Source of the DNA: JALZOC01 sp035758845
GTDB lineage: Bacteria > Acidobacteriota > Vicinamibacteria > Vicinamibacterales > 2-12-FULL-66-21
Assembly (NCBI GenBank): GCA_035758845.1
Contig: DASTVZ010000217.1
Span: 1 to 64,000, forward strand
DNA length: 64,000 nt
Direction of reading: 5' to 3'
Positions 24,312 through 34,900 of this stretch are shown here, in pieces. Under the pieces are notes generated by a model, which saw only the letters and a list, made by a program, of their open reading frames with translations, ran no database searches and was not told the origin of the DNA. Position 1 is the stretch's first letter. Each line of letters starts with the position of its first letter. The translations under genes were made by a program, and so were the position numbers.

Positions 24312-26777
24312 TCACTCGTACCGAAGCGCAATGATCGGATCCACCCGGCTCGCGCGGCGCGCGGGGATCCAGACGGCGAGCAACGCGACCAGCGTCAGCA
24401 CCACCGGCACTCCGACAAACACCATCGGATCGCGCGCCGTCACACCGAACAGGAATGTGGCGATCACCCGCGCAAGACCGAGGGCGGCGGCAACGCCGAC
24501 GATCACACCGACGACGGCAAGGCGCATTCCTTGTAGCACGACCATGTTCTTGACCTGCGTCACCTGCGCACCAAGCGCAAGACGGATCCCGATCTCCTGT
24601 GTGCGCTGCTCGACGGAGTACGCCATCAAGCCGTAAATACCAATGGCCGCCAGCAGCAGGGCCGAGGCACCGAAGACGGTCATCAGCCACATGTTGAATT
24701 GCTCTTGTGACGTTGACCGGGACCTCACCTCCGCCATCGAGCGGACGTTGCTGACGGGAAGCCCGGTCGCCTGTCGCAGTTCTTCCTGAATCGCCGAACT
24801 CAGCGCGTGCGGTTCCATTTGCGTGCGGACGACCCATGCGATTGGCGTCAATCGAACGTTGAGCGCGTTGGCGAGATCGGGAAGCTGCGCCTGCGGAATG
24901 AACATTTTCGGACCCGGATCGCTGTTCAGGCCGTTGTCCCGCGAGTCGGCAACGACGCCGATGATTTGGCGCTCTGGTTCGTCAGCGAACTCCCGCATGA
25001 CGCCGCGGCCGACGATCAGGCGCTCGCCAATCGGGCTGCTCTTCGGCCAGAACTCTTTCGCCATCGACTCATTGATAATCACAACGCCTGGCGCGTGACT
25101 GTCGTCGCGATCGACAAACGTTCGTCCCTGCCTCACCGGAATCCTGAACACCTCGAAATACCCGGGCGATACGGTGTTCCAGTCGCCACCGCCATCGAAT
25201 GGACCGTCTGACTTGCGCCCGACGATCTTGAAAGGAAGTCCGTATCCTCCCTCGAGCGGGATGCAGCATGTGGCGCTTGCCGTGACGACGCCGGGAAGCG
25301 CGCGCAGACGCTCGACGCCGTCGCGCACGAGCTGCGCCACCGCTTCTGACTTCTGAAATCGCGGACCGGTCAGCGACATGCGCATCGTCAACACGTTTGA
25401 CCCGTCGAAGCCAGGATCGACGTGCGACAGTGCGACGGCGGTTCTGATCAATAAGGCGGATCCGATCAAGAGCACCAGCGCGAGGGCAACTTCCATCACG
25501 ACCAGGACGGAACGTGCCTTGTTCTGTCTGAAGCCGGTGCCCGACCGTCCACTACTTTCCTTCAGTGTTGTCGTCAAATCCGCTTTCGAGCTTTGCAGCG
25601 CGGGAATCAAGCCAAAGAGAATCCCGGTACCAAGCGAGACCGCGATCGTGAAGAACACGACACGCCAATCGACGCCGATGGCCGCGCCGTCCTCGCCAAC
25701 ACGCGGCAACCCGGCAGTGCTAATCGCGAGCAGCGCGCGGATGCCGATGATTCCAAACAGGAGGCCGAATAGACCGCCGGCGGTGGACAGGACGACGCTC
25801 TCGGTCAGGAGCTGGCGGATGATCCGCCCGCGTGAGCCGCCGATTGCCGCGCGAATGGCGATCTCACGCCGCCGTCCGGTCGCGCGCGCCAGGAGCAGAT
25901 TCGCCACGTTGGCGCAGGCGATGAGCAGCACAAAACTGACTGCACCGGCCATGACGAGCAGCAACGTCTTGACGTTTCGGACGAGCACTTCTCGAATTGG
26001 CAGCGCAGAAAAAAACTGATTCGGACCGAGCGAGTTGGGAAACTTTTCTGTGTAGCCGGTGGTCGACAGCTTCAGCCGCGCCTGCGCCTGTTCAAGCGTG
26101 ACGCCCGGCTTCAGGCGGCCCGCGGATCGAAAATAGTGCCCCTGATCCTTCGTGTACGGATCGAGCTGAAATGGAACCCACACCAGCGGCGGCGGACCAA
26201 CGTCCTCGAAGTGAAAGTCCCCGAGCACACCGACGACGGTGTAGGTGTCGCCGCTCAACGAAATCGACCGTCCGAGGATGTTCGGATCGCTATTGAAGCG
26301 CGTCGACCAGAAACCCGAGCTGAGGACGACGACCCGCGCACGGTCCGGGAGATCCTCATCCGCAGCAAAGGTCCGGCCGATCCTGACGGGCGCTCCGAAC
26401 AGGCGGAAAAAGTCCGAAGAGACCTGTGCCGATCGCAGCTGCTCGGGCATGCTGCCGCCGGTGTAATTGACGATGCCGGTTCGAAATGCCGACACGTCCT
26501 GGACGACGTCGGACTGCTCCCGGTAATGTTGAAATTTCGCCGGCGAGGCAGCGGGGCCGCCATCCCCCTGCGGCGACATGTTCATGAAGACGACAAGGCG
26601 GTCGGCGTCCGGGAACGCGACGGGGCGAAGCAGGACCGCGTTGACGACTGAGAAGATCGCCGTGTTGACTCCGATGCCCAGAGTCAGTGCCGCCACTGCG
26701 GCGAGCGTAAACGCCGGGCTCTTCGCAAACATCCGCAGCGAATGGGTCAGGTCTTTGAAGAAGCTCTCGAATGCCAT
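24312..26777 (-). CDS. ABC transporter permease, duplicated FtsX/MacB type
   Basis: An 821-residue inner-membrane protein. An N-terminal helix (FTLAAVAALTLGIGVNTAIFSVVNAVLL) is followed by a large MacB-PCD periplasmic domain, an FtsX block of three helices (VMAGAVSFVLLIACANVANLLLARATGRRREIAIR and onward), a second helix/periplasmic domain pair (SVLVVMEVALALVLLIGSALL) and a final FtsX block (LLAAIGIYGLMAYSVEQRTQEIGIRLALGA). This is the acidobacterial duplicated orphan permease layout, usually without a linked ATPase and often paired with PadR; no PadR gene is adjacent here. The likely role is export or lipoprotein/peptide efflux, with the substrate unknown. Confidence 0.9.
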   Translation of the reverse strand: MAFESFFKDLTHSLRMFAKSPAFTLAAVAALTLGIGVNTAIFSVVNAVLLRPVAFPDADRLVVFMNMSPQGDGGPAASPAKFQHYREQSDVVQDVSAFRTGIVNYTGGSMPEQLRSAQVSSDFFRLFGAPVRIGRTFAADEDLPDRARVVVLSSGFWSTRFNSDPNILGRSISLSGDTYTVVGVLGDFHFEDVGPPPLVWVPFQLDPYTKDQGHYFRSAGRLKPGVTLEQAQARLKLSTTGYTEKFPNSLGPNQFFSALPIREVLVRNVKTLLLVMAGAVSFVLLIACANVANLLLARATGRRREIAIRAAIGGSRGRIIRQLLTESVVLSTAGGLFGLLFGIIGIRALLAISTAGLPRVGEDGAAIGVDWRVVFFTIAVSLGTGILFGLIPALQSSKADLTTTLKESSGRSGTGFRQNKARSVLVVMEVALALVLLIGSALLIRTAVALSHVDPGFDGSNVLTMRMSLTGPRFQKSEAVAQLVRDGVERLRALPGVVTASATCCIPLEGGYGLPFKIVGRKSDGPFDGGGDWNTVSPGYFEVFRIPVRQGRTFVDRDDSHAPGVVIINESMAKEFWPKSSPIGERLIVGRGVMREFADEPERQIIGVVADSRDNGLNSDPGPKMFIPQAQLPDLANALNVRLTPIAWVVRTQMEPHALSSAIQEELRQATGLPVSNVRSMAEVRSRSTSQEQFNMWLMTVFGASALLLAAIGIYGLMAYSVEQRTQEIGIRLALGAQVTQVKNMVVLQGMRLAVVGVIVGVAAALGLARVIATFLFGVTARDPMVFVGVPVVLTLVALLAVWIPARRASRVDPIIALRYE

Positions 26778-26968
26778 GAACGATCCTGGAATCAGCTCGT
26801 GTGGCCGATGAAACGAATTGAACGGGAACGCGGACAGTCGTTAGACGCCCGATCGAGCGATTTTGTTCGTGAGTAACCTCCAGGATTCGTCCCATATGTC
26901 GTCACGTGGCACGCAGCACTGTTGGGATACGATGGCGGCCACCGATCGACGTCGACGAGAGAGGTTAC

Positions 26969-27547
<579 letters not shown>

Positions 27548-27571
27548 GGAGGTGCGCGAGCCCCGGTCTAT

Positions 27572-27721
27572 TCAGTGGCGCTTGAAAAACTGAACCGCAC
27601 GTTCGTGCTTCTCAGCAGCAGCGCGGCTGCCAAAGGTGCCGAGGTTCTTCCGCCGACCCGTCTTGGGATCCTTCTTGCGCGAGTACAACCGGTATTGGCC
27701 TGATTTCAGTTTGCGGATCAC
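27572..27721 (-). CDS. Small basic protein of 49 residues
   Basis: A short gene downstream of the M14 peptidase on the same strand, 11 bases after its stop. It starts at a GTG with AAAGGTG 5 bases upstream and reads VIRKLKSGQYRLYSRKKDP then TGRRKNLGTFGSRAAAEKHE then RAVQFFKRH. The pattern IRKLKSGxYRLYSRKxxPxTGxRxNLGTF resembles the N-terminal arm-binding domain of tyrosine integrases and is found as free-standing ~50-aa proteins in many genomes. It may bind DNA or RNA; the function is unknown. The AAEKHE helix supports a real protein. Confidence 0.75.
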   Translation of the reverse strand: MIRKLKSGQYRLYSRKKDPKTGRRKNLGTFGSRAAAEKHERAVQFFKRH

Positions 27722-27732
27722 GTATCACCTTT

Positions 27733-30700
27733 CTAACGCGCATCCACTTTCCGTCCCACGTCGAGATTGTCGAAGCTCAATATTGTGTTGAACACCATGA
27801 AATAACTGCCGATGGTTTCGCCGCGATAGATCGGGTTGTGGGCGAAGAGCACGACGTGCCCTTTTCCGACCGGCACATCAACGACGACAGGACGTTGCGC
27901 GATATCGTTTCCGCCTTCGAGCAAGCCGGACACCAGCAGCGTGTTCTGCGCATCGAAGCGCATCGCGACTCTAGGACGGAGCTGAGGTGGAATCAGCGTC
28001 GCAGGATTCCGCTTCAGTTGCTCTTCGGTCGGCAGCGCATATTGCCAGGGCTGCACCTGCGCGGGTGGAGGAAGAGGCGAAAGGTTCGAGCCTTCCTGAG
28101 CCGGCCTGCCCTGCACGACGTCCGGGTCGTCGGGCGTTCCGCGCCCCGTCGGTCGTCCGCCAGGGCCACCACCCCGTCCACCGCCACCAGTGGGTCCCGC
28201 GGTAGCGCCTCCGGCGCGGCCGCCGCCGCCAACACTGGCGCTGACGCTGAAGCTTTCGCCGCTGTCGCTGTACACGGCGAGATTGTCCGGGATGCCGTAG
28301 ACGATCGGACTCGCGCCATCGACGATCTTCGTTCGCAGCAACGAGCCCACGACCCGGGAACCGGCCGCCGGACGGTTGACGGTCACACCATAGGTAAAGT
28401 TGTTGGTGATCGCGAACTCGGCCGTCGTATCCGACCCGAGGAATACGCCGCCCTCCTTGATGAATTCACGGAGATGCATGAGCCCCTCGAGCCCCATGCC
28501 GATTCGGATGTCGTCGGTCTGGGCCCATGTGCCGACGTTCGGCGTCTCTGTCGAATGGCGATATGGAATCGGGTTGCGCCACAACGGCATGCCTTCGACT
28601 GCCGACTGGCCGCCGCCAGGCCCAAAAATGATGATGTCGTACCTGGATCGAAGATCCGGCGTTTTTCGAATCGTCTCCGGATCGATGTAGTCGTACGGAA
28701 TCTTGTAGAGATCGAACGCCTGCCGCCACCATCCCTCGGTCTGCGTGCTGGTCCATTGATGAAGGATCGCAACACGTGCCGCTCGTGCGGGATGCGTCTT
28801 CACCGTCGGCGCGGATTCGAGCGCGCGCGCCTGAAGGCCAAGATCGCGTGTGACCCGATCCAGATCTGCCGCCGACACTCCACGAATCAGAAACGCCCCG
28901 CGGTTGAACTTCGCGCCGCTCGATTCGAATGCCTCCTCCGCCAACTGGATATCGGCGTCTCTGAGCGCATAACGCAGACTCACCAGCGTGTTGTCCGCGT
29001 TGTGGTTGATCGCATACACACTGCCCTGGCCGGTAATGCCGCTCGGCGCCTTGATCTCGCCGGTAACGGACGTGACCGGTACCGTGAGAACCGACGCGTC
29101 GGTCACGCGCACTGCCTGGACGGCGAATCCTTCGGGGAAGGTCCACCCCGTGTCGTCGTACGGCCGAGTCTGCGGGTCGTTTGGCGCCCAGTATTGATAA
29201 TCGAGAAGCGCGTCGGCAATGCGCGAATATGGTTGGTCCATGCGGACGATGTAACTGCCGGCCGGAAATTCGCGCGTCGTTTCACGCGGACGTTGTGGCT
29301 GTTGTTGCGGCGGCTGGGCGGACGCCTCGGCAACTGCTTCGACGTTCTCCGCACCCGTGGCACCCTGGGCACCACTCGACTCCGCCCCACGGGGCGTCGC
29401 TCGTGGCAGGCCCGCTGCCTCTGGTCGAGTGTCCTGAGCGAGCGGCTCTTCCCCGCGAGTCGAAGGACCCGCACCCCTCCCCCGTCCCACCGGCGCCCGA
29501 ACAGGAACCTTGACGGTGAACGCTGACGTCGCCCGCGAAATCTCCACCGCCTGTCGCTGCAGAACGCGAAGGAGCTCCGCCTGCGAGCCGGGACGAGGAT
29601 CGCTGGCCGGAAATACGTACGCCGCCGGCCCTTCCGTGCGCGCCTTCAGGATCGAACGCTTGCTCTTGTCATAGAAGTTCCGAAGGAAGTAGACCCGATT
29701 GTTCGCCAGGTAGTTGAGCGAGATCAGGATCCCTGTCTGCTCGTAGTTGTTGTTGTTGCGAAGCGACCATCGGACGCGTGAGATTGGAGGATTCTGGCGA
29801 AACCACGTCCGCGCCGTTTCCGCAGGGGTCAACGTCCGCTCCTCGGTATCCGCGCTGCCGCTGTTGCCAAACGTCTCGTACAGACGGCTGATCCCATTGT
29901 GGGTCGCGGCCATGAACATCAGATAGCCGGGCGACCACGTGTCGAACGTGCCCCACGCATACACGCCGGGCATTCCCATGCGCGTCATCTCGTTGACGTT
30001 GTTCCATCCGATCAGATGCCACTCGTTGGTCAGAATCGGATCGAGCCACGCGTTGTAGGGTCCGTTACCGATCGTGTTGTCGTAAAGGAACGAACCCGAC
30101 TCGTGGAGATCGTGCAGCACCTGCGCTTTCCAGGCGAGATACGTATTCAGTACGTTCTGTGAAAGTTTGAGCGTCAGCGCCATGGCGTCGCGGTTGTTGT
30201 CGTGCGCGACGTAGTGGCCCCAATACACCGCGCTCATCGGCGTGTCTTTCGGATGCTTCTTTCGCCATTCGTACGCATCGACCACCCGATCGCGTCCGTC
30301 GGGCTCGACGACGGGGGTGATCAGCGTGATGACATGCTCACGGATGTTCCGGATGTAGAGGCTGTCATCGACGGCGAGACGATACGCGAGCTCCATGAGC
30401 GCCGTCGGCGCACCCGCTTCAGTCGAGTGGATCGTCCCGGTGATGTAATACACGGGCGCCGCCCGCCTCGCGATCTCATCGGCGAACTCGTCGTTCATCT
30501 TGATCGTCCGCGGATCGGCAAGCTTGGCAAGATCCGCCTTGTTCTGATTGAGCTTCGCCATCAACGCTTCGGATGCCACGGCCACGGCGAGCATCTCGCG
30601 CCCTTCTTCGGAGGTGCCAATCGAATACACCTTCACGCGCGGCGTCGCCTTCGCCAGCAGGCGCATGTATTCGTAGATCTCTTTGGTATAGGGAAGCTTC

Positions 30701-30996
30701 CCCTCGGCACCGGCGATGTCGCCCAGGACGGCGGCCGGAGTCGGCACTGTCTTCGAAGCCGGCAGGTAATCGACCAGCGGCGAGAGGAAGAACGTTTCGG
30801 TCGTGTACTTCTTGATCTTCTTCGTGTACTCCTCATCGATGGCCTGATTCGGATCGCGTCCGGGCTTCGCATTCGCGAGATCCGCTTCACTCGCTTTCTT
30901 CCGATCGTTGTCATTCGATGCCGACGGTCGTCCGGCAAGGGGCAGGGTCAGAGTGAGGATGACGAGGAAGAATGTGAGACGACGGGTCATGAGCAT
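27733..30996 (-). CDS. M14 family zinc metallopeptidase, exported
   Basis: A 1087-residue exported carboxypeptidase-like enzyme. A signal peptide (MTRRLTFFLVILTLTLPLAG) is followed by the M14 domain with zinc ligands H190-x-x-E193 (GTIHSTEAG) and H298 (HDLHES); EPDGRDR and HDNNRD carry substrate-binding arginines. The C-terminal half (from about residue 590) includes a DUF/glutamine-amidotransferase-like portion (IIIFGPGGGQSAVEG, FIKEGGVFLGSD) and a strongly Gly/Arg-rich linker near 965-1000 (GGGGRGGGPGGRPTGRG). Two ATGs are possible (30996, 30990), neither with a clear ribosome site. It probably digests peptides in the periplasm. Confidence 0.88.
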   Translation of the reverse strand: MLMTRRLTFFLVILTLTLPLAGRPSASNDNDRKKASEADLANAKPGRDPNQAIDEEYTKKIKKYTTETFFLSPLVDYLPASKTVPTPAAVLGDIAGAEGKLPYTKEIYEYMRLLAKATPRVKVYSIGTSEEGREMLAVAVASEALMAKLNQNKADLAKLADPRTIKMNDEFADEIARRAAPVYYITGTIHSTEAGAPTALMELAYRLAVDDSLYIRNIREHVITLITPVVEPDGRDRVVDAYEWRKKHPKDTPMSAVYWGHYVAHDNNRDAMALTLKLSQNVLNTYLAWKAQVLHDLHESGSFLYDNTIGNGPYNAWLDPILTNEWHLIGWNNVNEMTRMGMPGVYAWGTFDTWSPGYLMFMAATHNGISRLYETFGNSGSADTEERTLTPAETARTWFRQNPPISRVRWSLRNNNNYEQTGILISLNYLANNRVYFLRNFYDKSKRSILKARTEGPAAYVFPASDPRPGSQAELLRVLQRQAVEISRATSAFTVKVPVRAPVGRGRGAGPSTRGEEPLAQDTRPEAAGLPRATPRGAESSGAQGATGAENVEAVAEASAQPPQQQPQRPRETTREFPAGSYIVRMDQPYSRIADALLDYQYWAPNDPQTRPYDDTGWTFPEGFAVQAVRVTDASVLTVPVTSVTGEIKAPSGITGQGSVYAINHNADNTLVSLRYALRDADIQLAEEAFESSGAKFNRGAFLIRGVSAADLDRVTRDLGLQARALESAPTVKTHPARAARVAILHQWTSTQTEGWWRQAFDLYKIPYDYIDPETIRKTPDLRSRYDIIIFGPGGGQSAVEGMPLWRNPIPYRHSTETPNVGTWAQTDDIRIGMGLEGLMHLREFIKEGGVFLGSDTTAEFAITNNFTYGVTVNRPAAGSRVVGSLLRTKIVDGASPIVYGIPDNLAVYSDSGESFSVSASVGGGGRAGGATAGPTGGGGRGGGPGGRPTGRGTPDDPDVVQGRPAQEGSNLSPLPPPAQVQPWQYALPTEEQLKRNPATLIPPQLRPRVAMRFDAQNTLLVSGLLEGGNDIAQRPVVVDVPVGKGHVVLFAHNPIYRGETIGSYFMVFNTILSFDNLDVGRKVDAR

Positions 30997-31076
30997 ACGT
31001 GCGAATTGTAATGTCTCTGGCGGTTAGCGGTCGGCGGTTGGCGACTGGTTAAGAAACTGGAAACTGGAAACTGACA

Positions 31077-31829
31077 TCATCCCCGCCCAATGAACGGCAT
31101 TTTCGTCGCCATCAGCGTCATGAACTGGACGTTGGCCTCGAGCGGCAACCCCGCCATGTAGACGACGGCTCGGGCGACGTGATCGAGGTCCATCAATGGT
31201 TCCACACGGATCGCGCCATCCGCTTGCGGAACGCCTTTCGCCATCTTCGCCGCCAGCTCGGTCGCGGCATTCCCGATATCGATTTGGCTGCAGACGATGT
31301 CGAACTGGCGCCCATCCAGGGAGATTGATTTGGTGAGCCCGGTGATACCGTGCTTTGTTGCGGTATATGGAGCCGAGTAAGGCCGAGGAACGTAAGCAGA
31401 GATCGAGCCGTTGTTGATGATCCGCCCACCGCGCGGCGTTTGCGTCTTCATCACGCGGAACGCCTCGCGGGCGCACAGGAATGCGCCGGTCAGATTCACG
31501 TCGACGACCGAGCGCCACTGCTCCACCGTCAACTCGTCAATGGTCGCGCCCGGCACATTGATCCCGGCGTTGTTGAAGAGGACGTCGAGTCGTCCGAACT
31601 CCTGGCAGACCGCGGCAAACAGTTTCGCCACCGACTCGGCGTTGGCGACATCGGTGGGGAACACCAGTCGCTTCGCAGAACCGCTGTCGACCGTGTTCGC
31701 GGTCTCTTCGAGTGGTTCGCTACGCCGGCCGGCCAGTGCCACCGCGTATCCTTCTTTCAAGAGGGCCACCGCCACGGCCCTGCCGATGCCGCTTCCCGCC
31801 CCGGTCACCACCGCAGTCTTGTGAGTCAT
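31077..31829 (-). CDS. Short-chain dehydrogenase/reductase
   Basis: A 250-residue NAD(P)-dependent oxidoreductase of the classical SDR type. The cofactor loop TGAGSGIG is at residues 9-16, NNAG near 88, and the catalytic Ser-Tyr-Lys is in NGSISAY...YTATK near 140-156. The ORF extends upstream to 32024, but this part overlaps the divergent gene and a REP remnant; MTHKTAVVTGAGSG is a normal SDR start. Its ribosome site is weak. The substrate is unknown; the sequence resembles 3-oxoacyl-ACP reductase-like members. Confidence 0.88.
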   Translation of the reverse strand: MTHKTAVVTGAGSGIGRAVAVALLKEGYAVALAGRRSEPLEETANTVDSGSAKRLVFPTDVANAESVAKLFAAVCQEFGRLDVLFNNAGINVPGATIDELTVEQWRSVVDVNLTGAFLCAREAFRVMKTQTPRGGRIINNGSISAYVPRPYSAPYTATKHGITGLTKSISLDGRQFDIVCSQIDIGNAATELAAKMAKGVPQADGAIRVEPLMDLDHVARAVVYMAGLPLEANVQFMTLMATKMPFIGRG

Positions 31830-31848
31830 TTCAAATTGAATCCTGTGG

Positions 31849-31870
31849 CTTCCGCCTTTAGCCGGCAGAA
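31849..31870. repeat. Degenerate REP-like palindrome
   Basis: GGCTTCCGCCTTTAGCCGGCAGAAAG is an imperfect version of the CTTCCGCC-GGCGGAAG palindrome, placed between the divergent SDR and S41 genes and preceded by the family flank TGTGG. Confidence 0.6.
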
Positions 31871-31941
31871 AGCATTCATCACACCGCTCGTCCCATCGAT
31901 ACCCAACTCGTAGTACTATCCGCCCTTCTCGGAGGTGGTCG

Positions 31942-34900
31942 ATGCTTCGACGAGCGTTGCTTTCCGCTCTGACGCTGTGCCTATTGCCGATTCTGTCTAC
32001 ACCTGCTGCTGCCGGGCCAATCAAGTTGGCCCGCCACCCGGATTATCACGCCGGGCGGGTGGCATTCAGCTATCTCGGCGACATCTGGACCGCCAACGAG
32101 GACGGCACGGGCGTCCAGCGAATCACCGACAACAGCGCGCGCGAAATCTATCCGCGATTCTCGCCGGACGGGCGATGGATCGCATTCTCCTCGAACCGTT
32201 ATGGCAATTACGACGTGTTTGTCGTGCCGTCGGCGGGCGGAGCACCAACCCGGCTGACCTATCACACCGGAACCGACGATGTCGTCGGGTGGACTCGTGA
32301 CTCGCAGCAGGTGATCTTTCGATCGGCGCGCGGCGACGGCGCGTTTCCCAACGTCGCCGTCCTCTATCAGATTGCCGCAACCGGCGGCATGGAGAAATCA
32401 CTCCCGGTCGATTGGGGATACTGGGGGTCCTTTTCGCCTGACGGCAAATCACTGGCATTCAATCGGCATCCAGCGGTGTGGTCGCGTCAGCATTACCGCG
32501 GCAGCTACGCCGCCGATCTCTGGGTTGCCAACCTCACCAGCAACACCTACACGAAGCTGCTCGGCGATGAACGCTTCAACCGCTTCTGGCCAATGTGGGG
32601 CGCCGATGATTCGATTTATTTCGTCGCCGACCCGCTGCCCAACGATAAGAGCGTGAAACCGGGCAGCTTCGAGGCCCGCAAGAGCCTCAACAACATTTAC
32701 AAGATTTCCGCCAAGGGAGGGCAACCCGTTCAGGTCACCAAACACACCGATGGCAACGTGTTCTGGCCGTCGATGTCGAGTGACGGGAAGGTCATCGTCT
32801 ACGAAGACAACTTCGGGATCTGGAAACTCGATGTCGCCTCCGGCCGCAGCACGGAGATCAAGCTCGATATCGCGACCGACGAGAAGGAGAACCAGACCGA
32901 GGCGGTGACGGTGAACAATGAGGTCGACGCCTTCGACATTTCACCGTCAGGACGCCGCGCGGTCGTCTCGGTGCGCGGCCAGATTCTCACCATCGCGACC
33001 GAACGCGGCGACATCACCCGGCTCGCCCCCGACAAGATGGCCTCGAGGAACGACGCGCCAAAATGGTCGTTCGACGGCAAGTACATCGCATTCATTTCCG
33101 ATCGTTCCGGACGCGACGAGGTCTGGATCTCCGATTCGGACTCGAAGAGCCCGAAGAAGATTACCGATCTCGACAACGAGAAGGGCTCGCTTGTCTGGAC
33201 GCCGGACTCGAAGATGCTGCTCTACACCGCCGGCGACAAGAAGCTGTACAGCTATAACGTGGCCGATGCCAAGACCGCCGTGGTGACGTCGACCGATCTT
33301 GGCCGTCTCGGCTCAATCGGCGTTTCACCCGACAGCAAATGGGTCACGTTCTCCAAGCAGGACCGCACCGTCCGCACGCATGTCTATATCGCGCCGATCA
33401 CCGGCGGCGAAGAACGGCACATCTCGGACGACAGCCTTCTGTACGCCGAGAACAATGCCGTCTGGACCGCCGACGGCCGCTACATCGTGTTCACGTCGAC
33501 CGAGGGAGCGAGCAATGGCATCGCCACACAGGGAGGCTTGACGACCACGATGTCGTTGTGGGCCCTTTCGCTTCGCGATCAGGATCGCGATCCGACCAAT
33601 CGTGATATCGACAACGAAGCGCAGGGCCTCGCCGCTGAAGCCGCCGCCCGCCAGAATACGGGACGGGGAAACGGCGCAGGAACGCCGGCGCCGGTCGAGG
33701 TACGAATTGACTGGAGCGGTCTCGCACGCCGCGCGCGTCAAATCTCCGTTCCGGGAACGATCATCACCGGACTCACACCGTCGCCCGAAGGCCACTCTGT
33801 GGCGCTCACTGTGTCGACCGCAGGCGTCGGCGGCGGACGAGGCGCGGTCGCTGCGGCCCCCGACAGTACGGCTGGCATGTACATCATCAACATCGAAAGC
33901 GATCAGCAGACGCGCGTGCCGCCTGCTCCGCCAACAACAGGACCCGGCGGCGGCCGCGGCCGCGGCGGCGCCGGCGGTGCATTCGGCGGCGGCGGCAGCA
34001 ACATGGTCTTCGCGCGTGACGGACGCACGTTGTATTTCCGATCCGGGACCGGACTCTATGCAGCCACTCTTCCCGCGACTGCGACGACCGGCGCGAATGC
34101 GCCCGCGGGCGGAGGCGGACGCGGTGGCAGAGGCGGCGGCGGTGGTGGCGCGACCGCGGGCGCCGGTGGCACCGAGGCGAACGCTGCCAATGCAACCGCG
34201 CGCCAGGTGACCTACACGGCCACGCTGGAAGTCGATCACAAGGCACTTCGCGCGCAGGTCTTCAACGAAGGCTGGCGCATCATGAAGAACCGGTTCTACG
34301 ACGGCGAAATGCATGGCGCCGACTGGCCGGCGGCGAGAAAGATGTACGAGCCGCTGCTCGATTACCTCGTCGATCCGGAGGAGTTGCACACCGTCATGAT
34401 GATGATGATCGGGCAGCTCAATGCGTCGCATACCGGTGTCAGCGGCGGACCTGCCGCAAATCAGCAGTCAGTGCAGACGCGTTATCCAGGATTCGATCTG
34501 GTTGCGGACGGGTCCGGCCTCTACAAGGTCGGCCACATTTACAAAGACGGCCCAGCGGATCGTGATTACCTGAAGATCAAAGAAGGGCACTACATCATCG
34601 CGGTCGACGATCACGATCTGAAAGCGTCGGACAACTACTGGCGGTATTTCACCCTTGCACCTGGCACGAAGTTCCACTTCATGGTGAACGACAAGCCGGT
34701 GAGAGAGGGCGCCTGGGAAGTGACCATCACACCGGTTGCCGGCGCCGCGTTTGGCGACCTGCAGTACGAACGTTGGGTCGACCAGCGCCGCGACATGGTC
34801 ACAAAGGCCAGCAATGGTGAGATCGGCTACCTGCACATCCGTGCCATGGACGCACCATCCCTGCGTCAGTTCCAATTGGATCTCGCGGCCAACCGGACGA

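Noticed and set aside
27838..29526. 562-aa ORF on the plus strand
   Set aside because: Lies wholly antisense to the M14 peptidase gene; Arg-rich shadow composition, no domain, no ribosome site.
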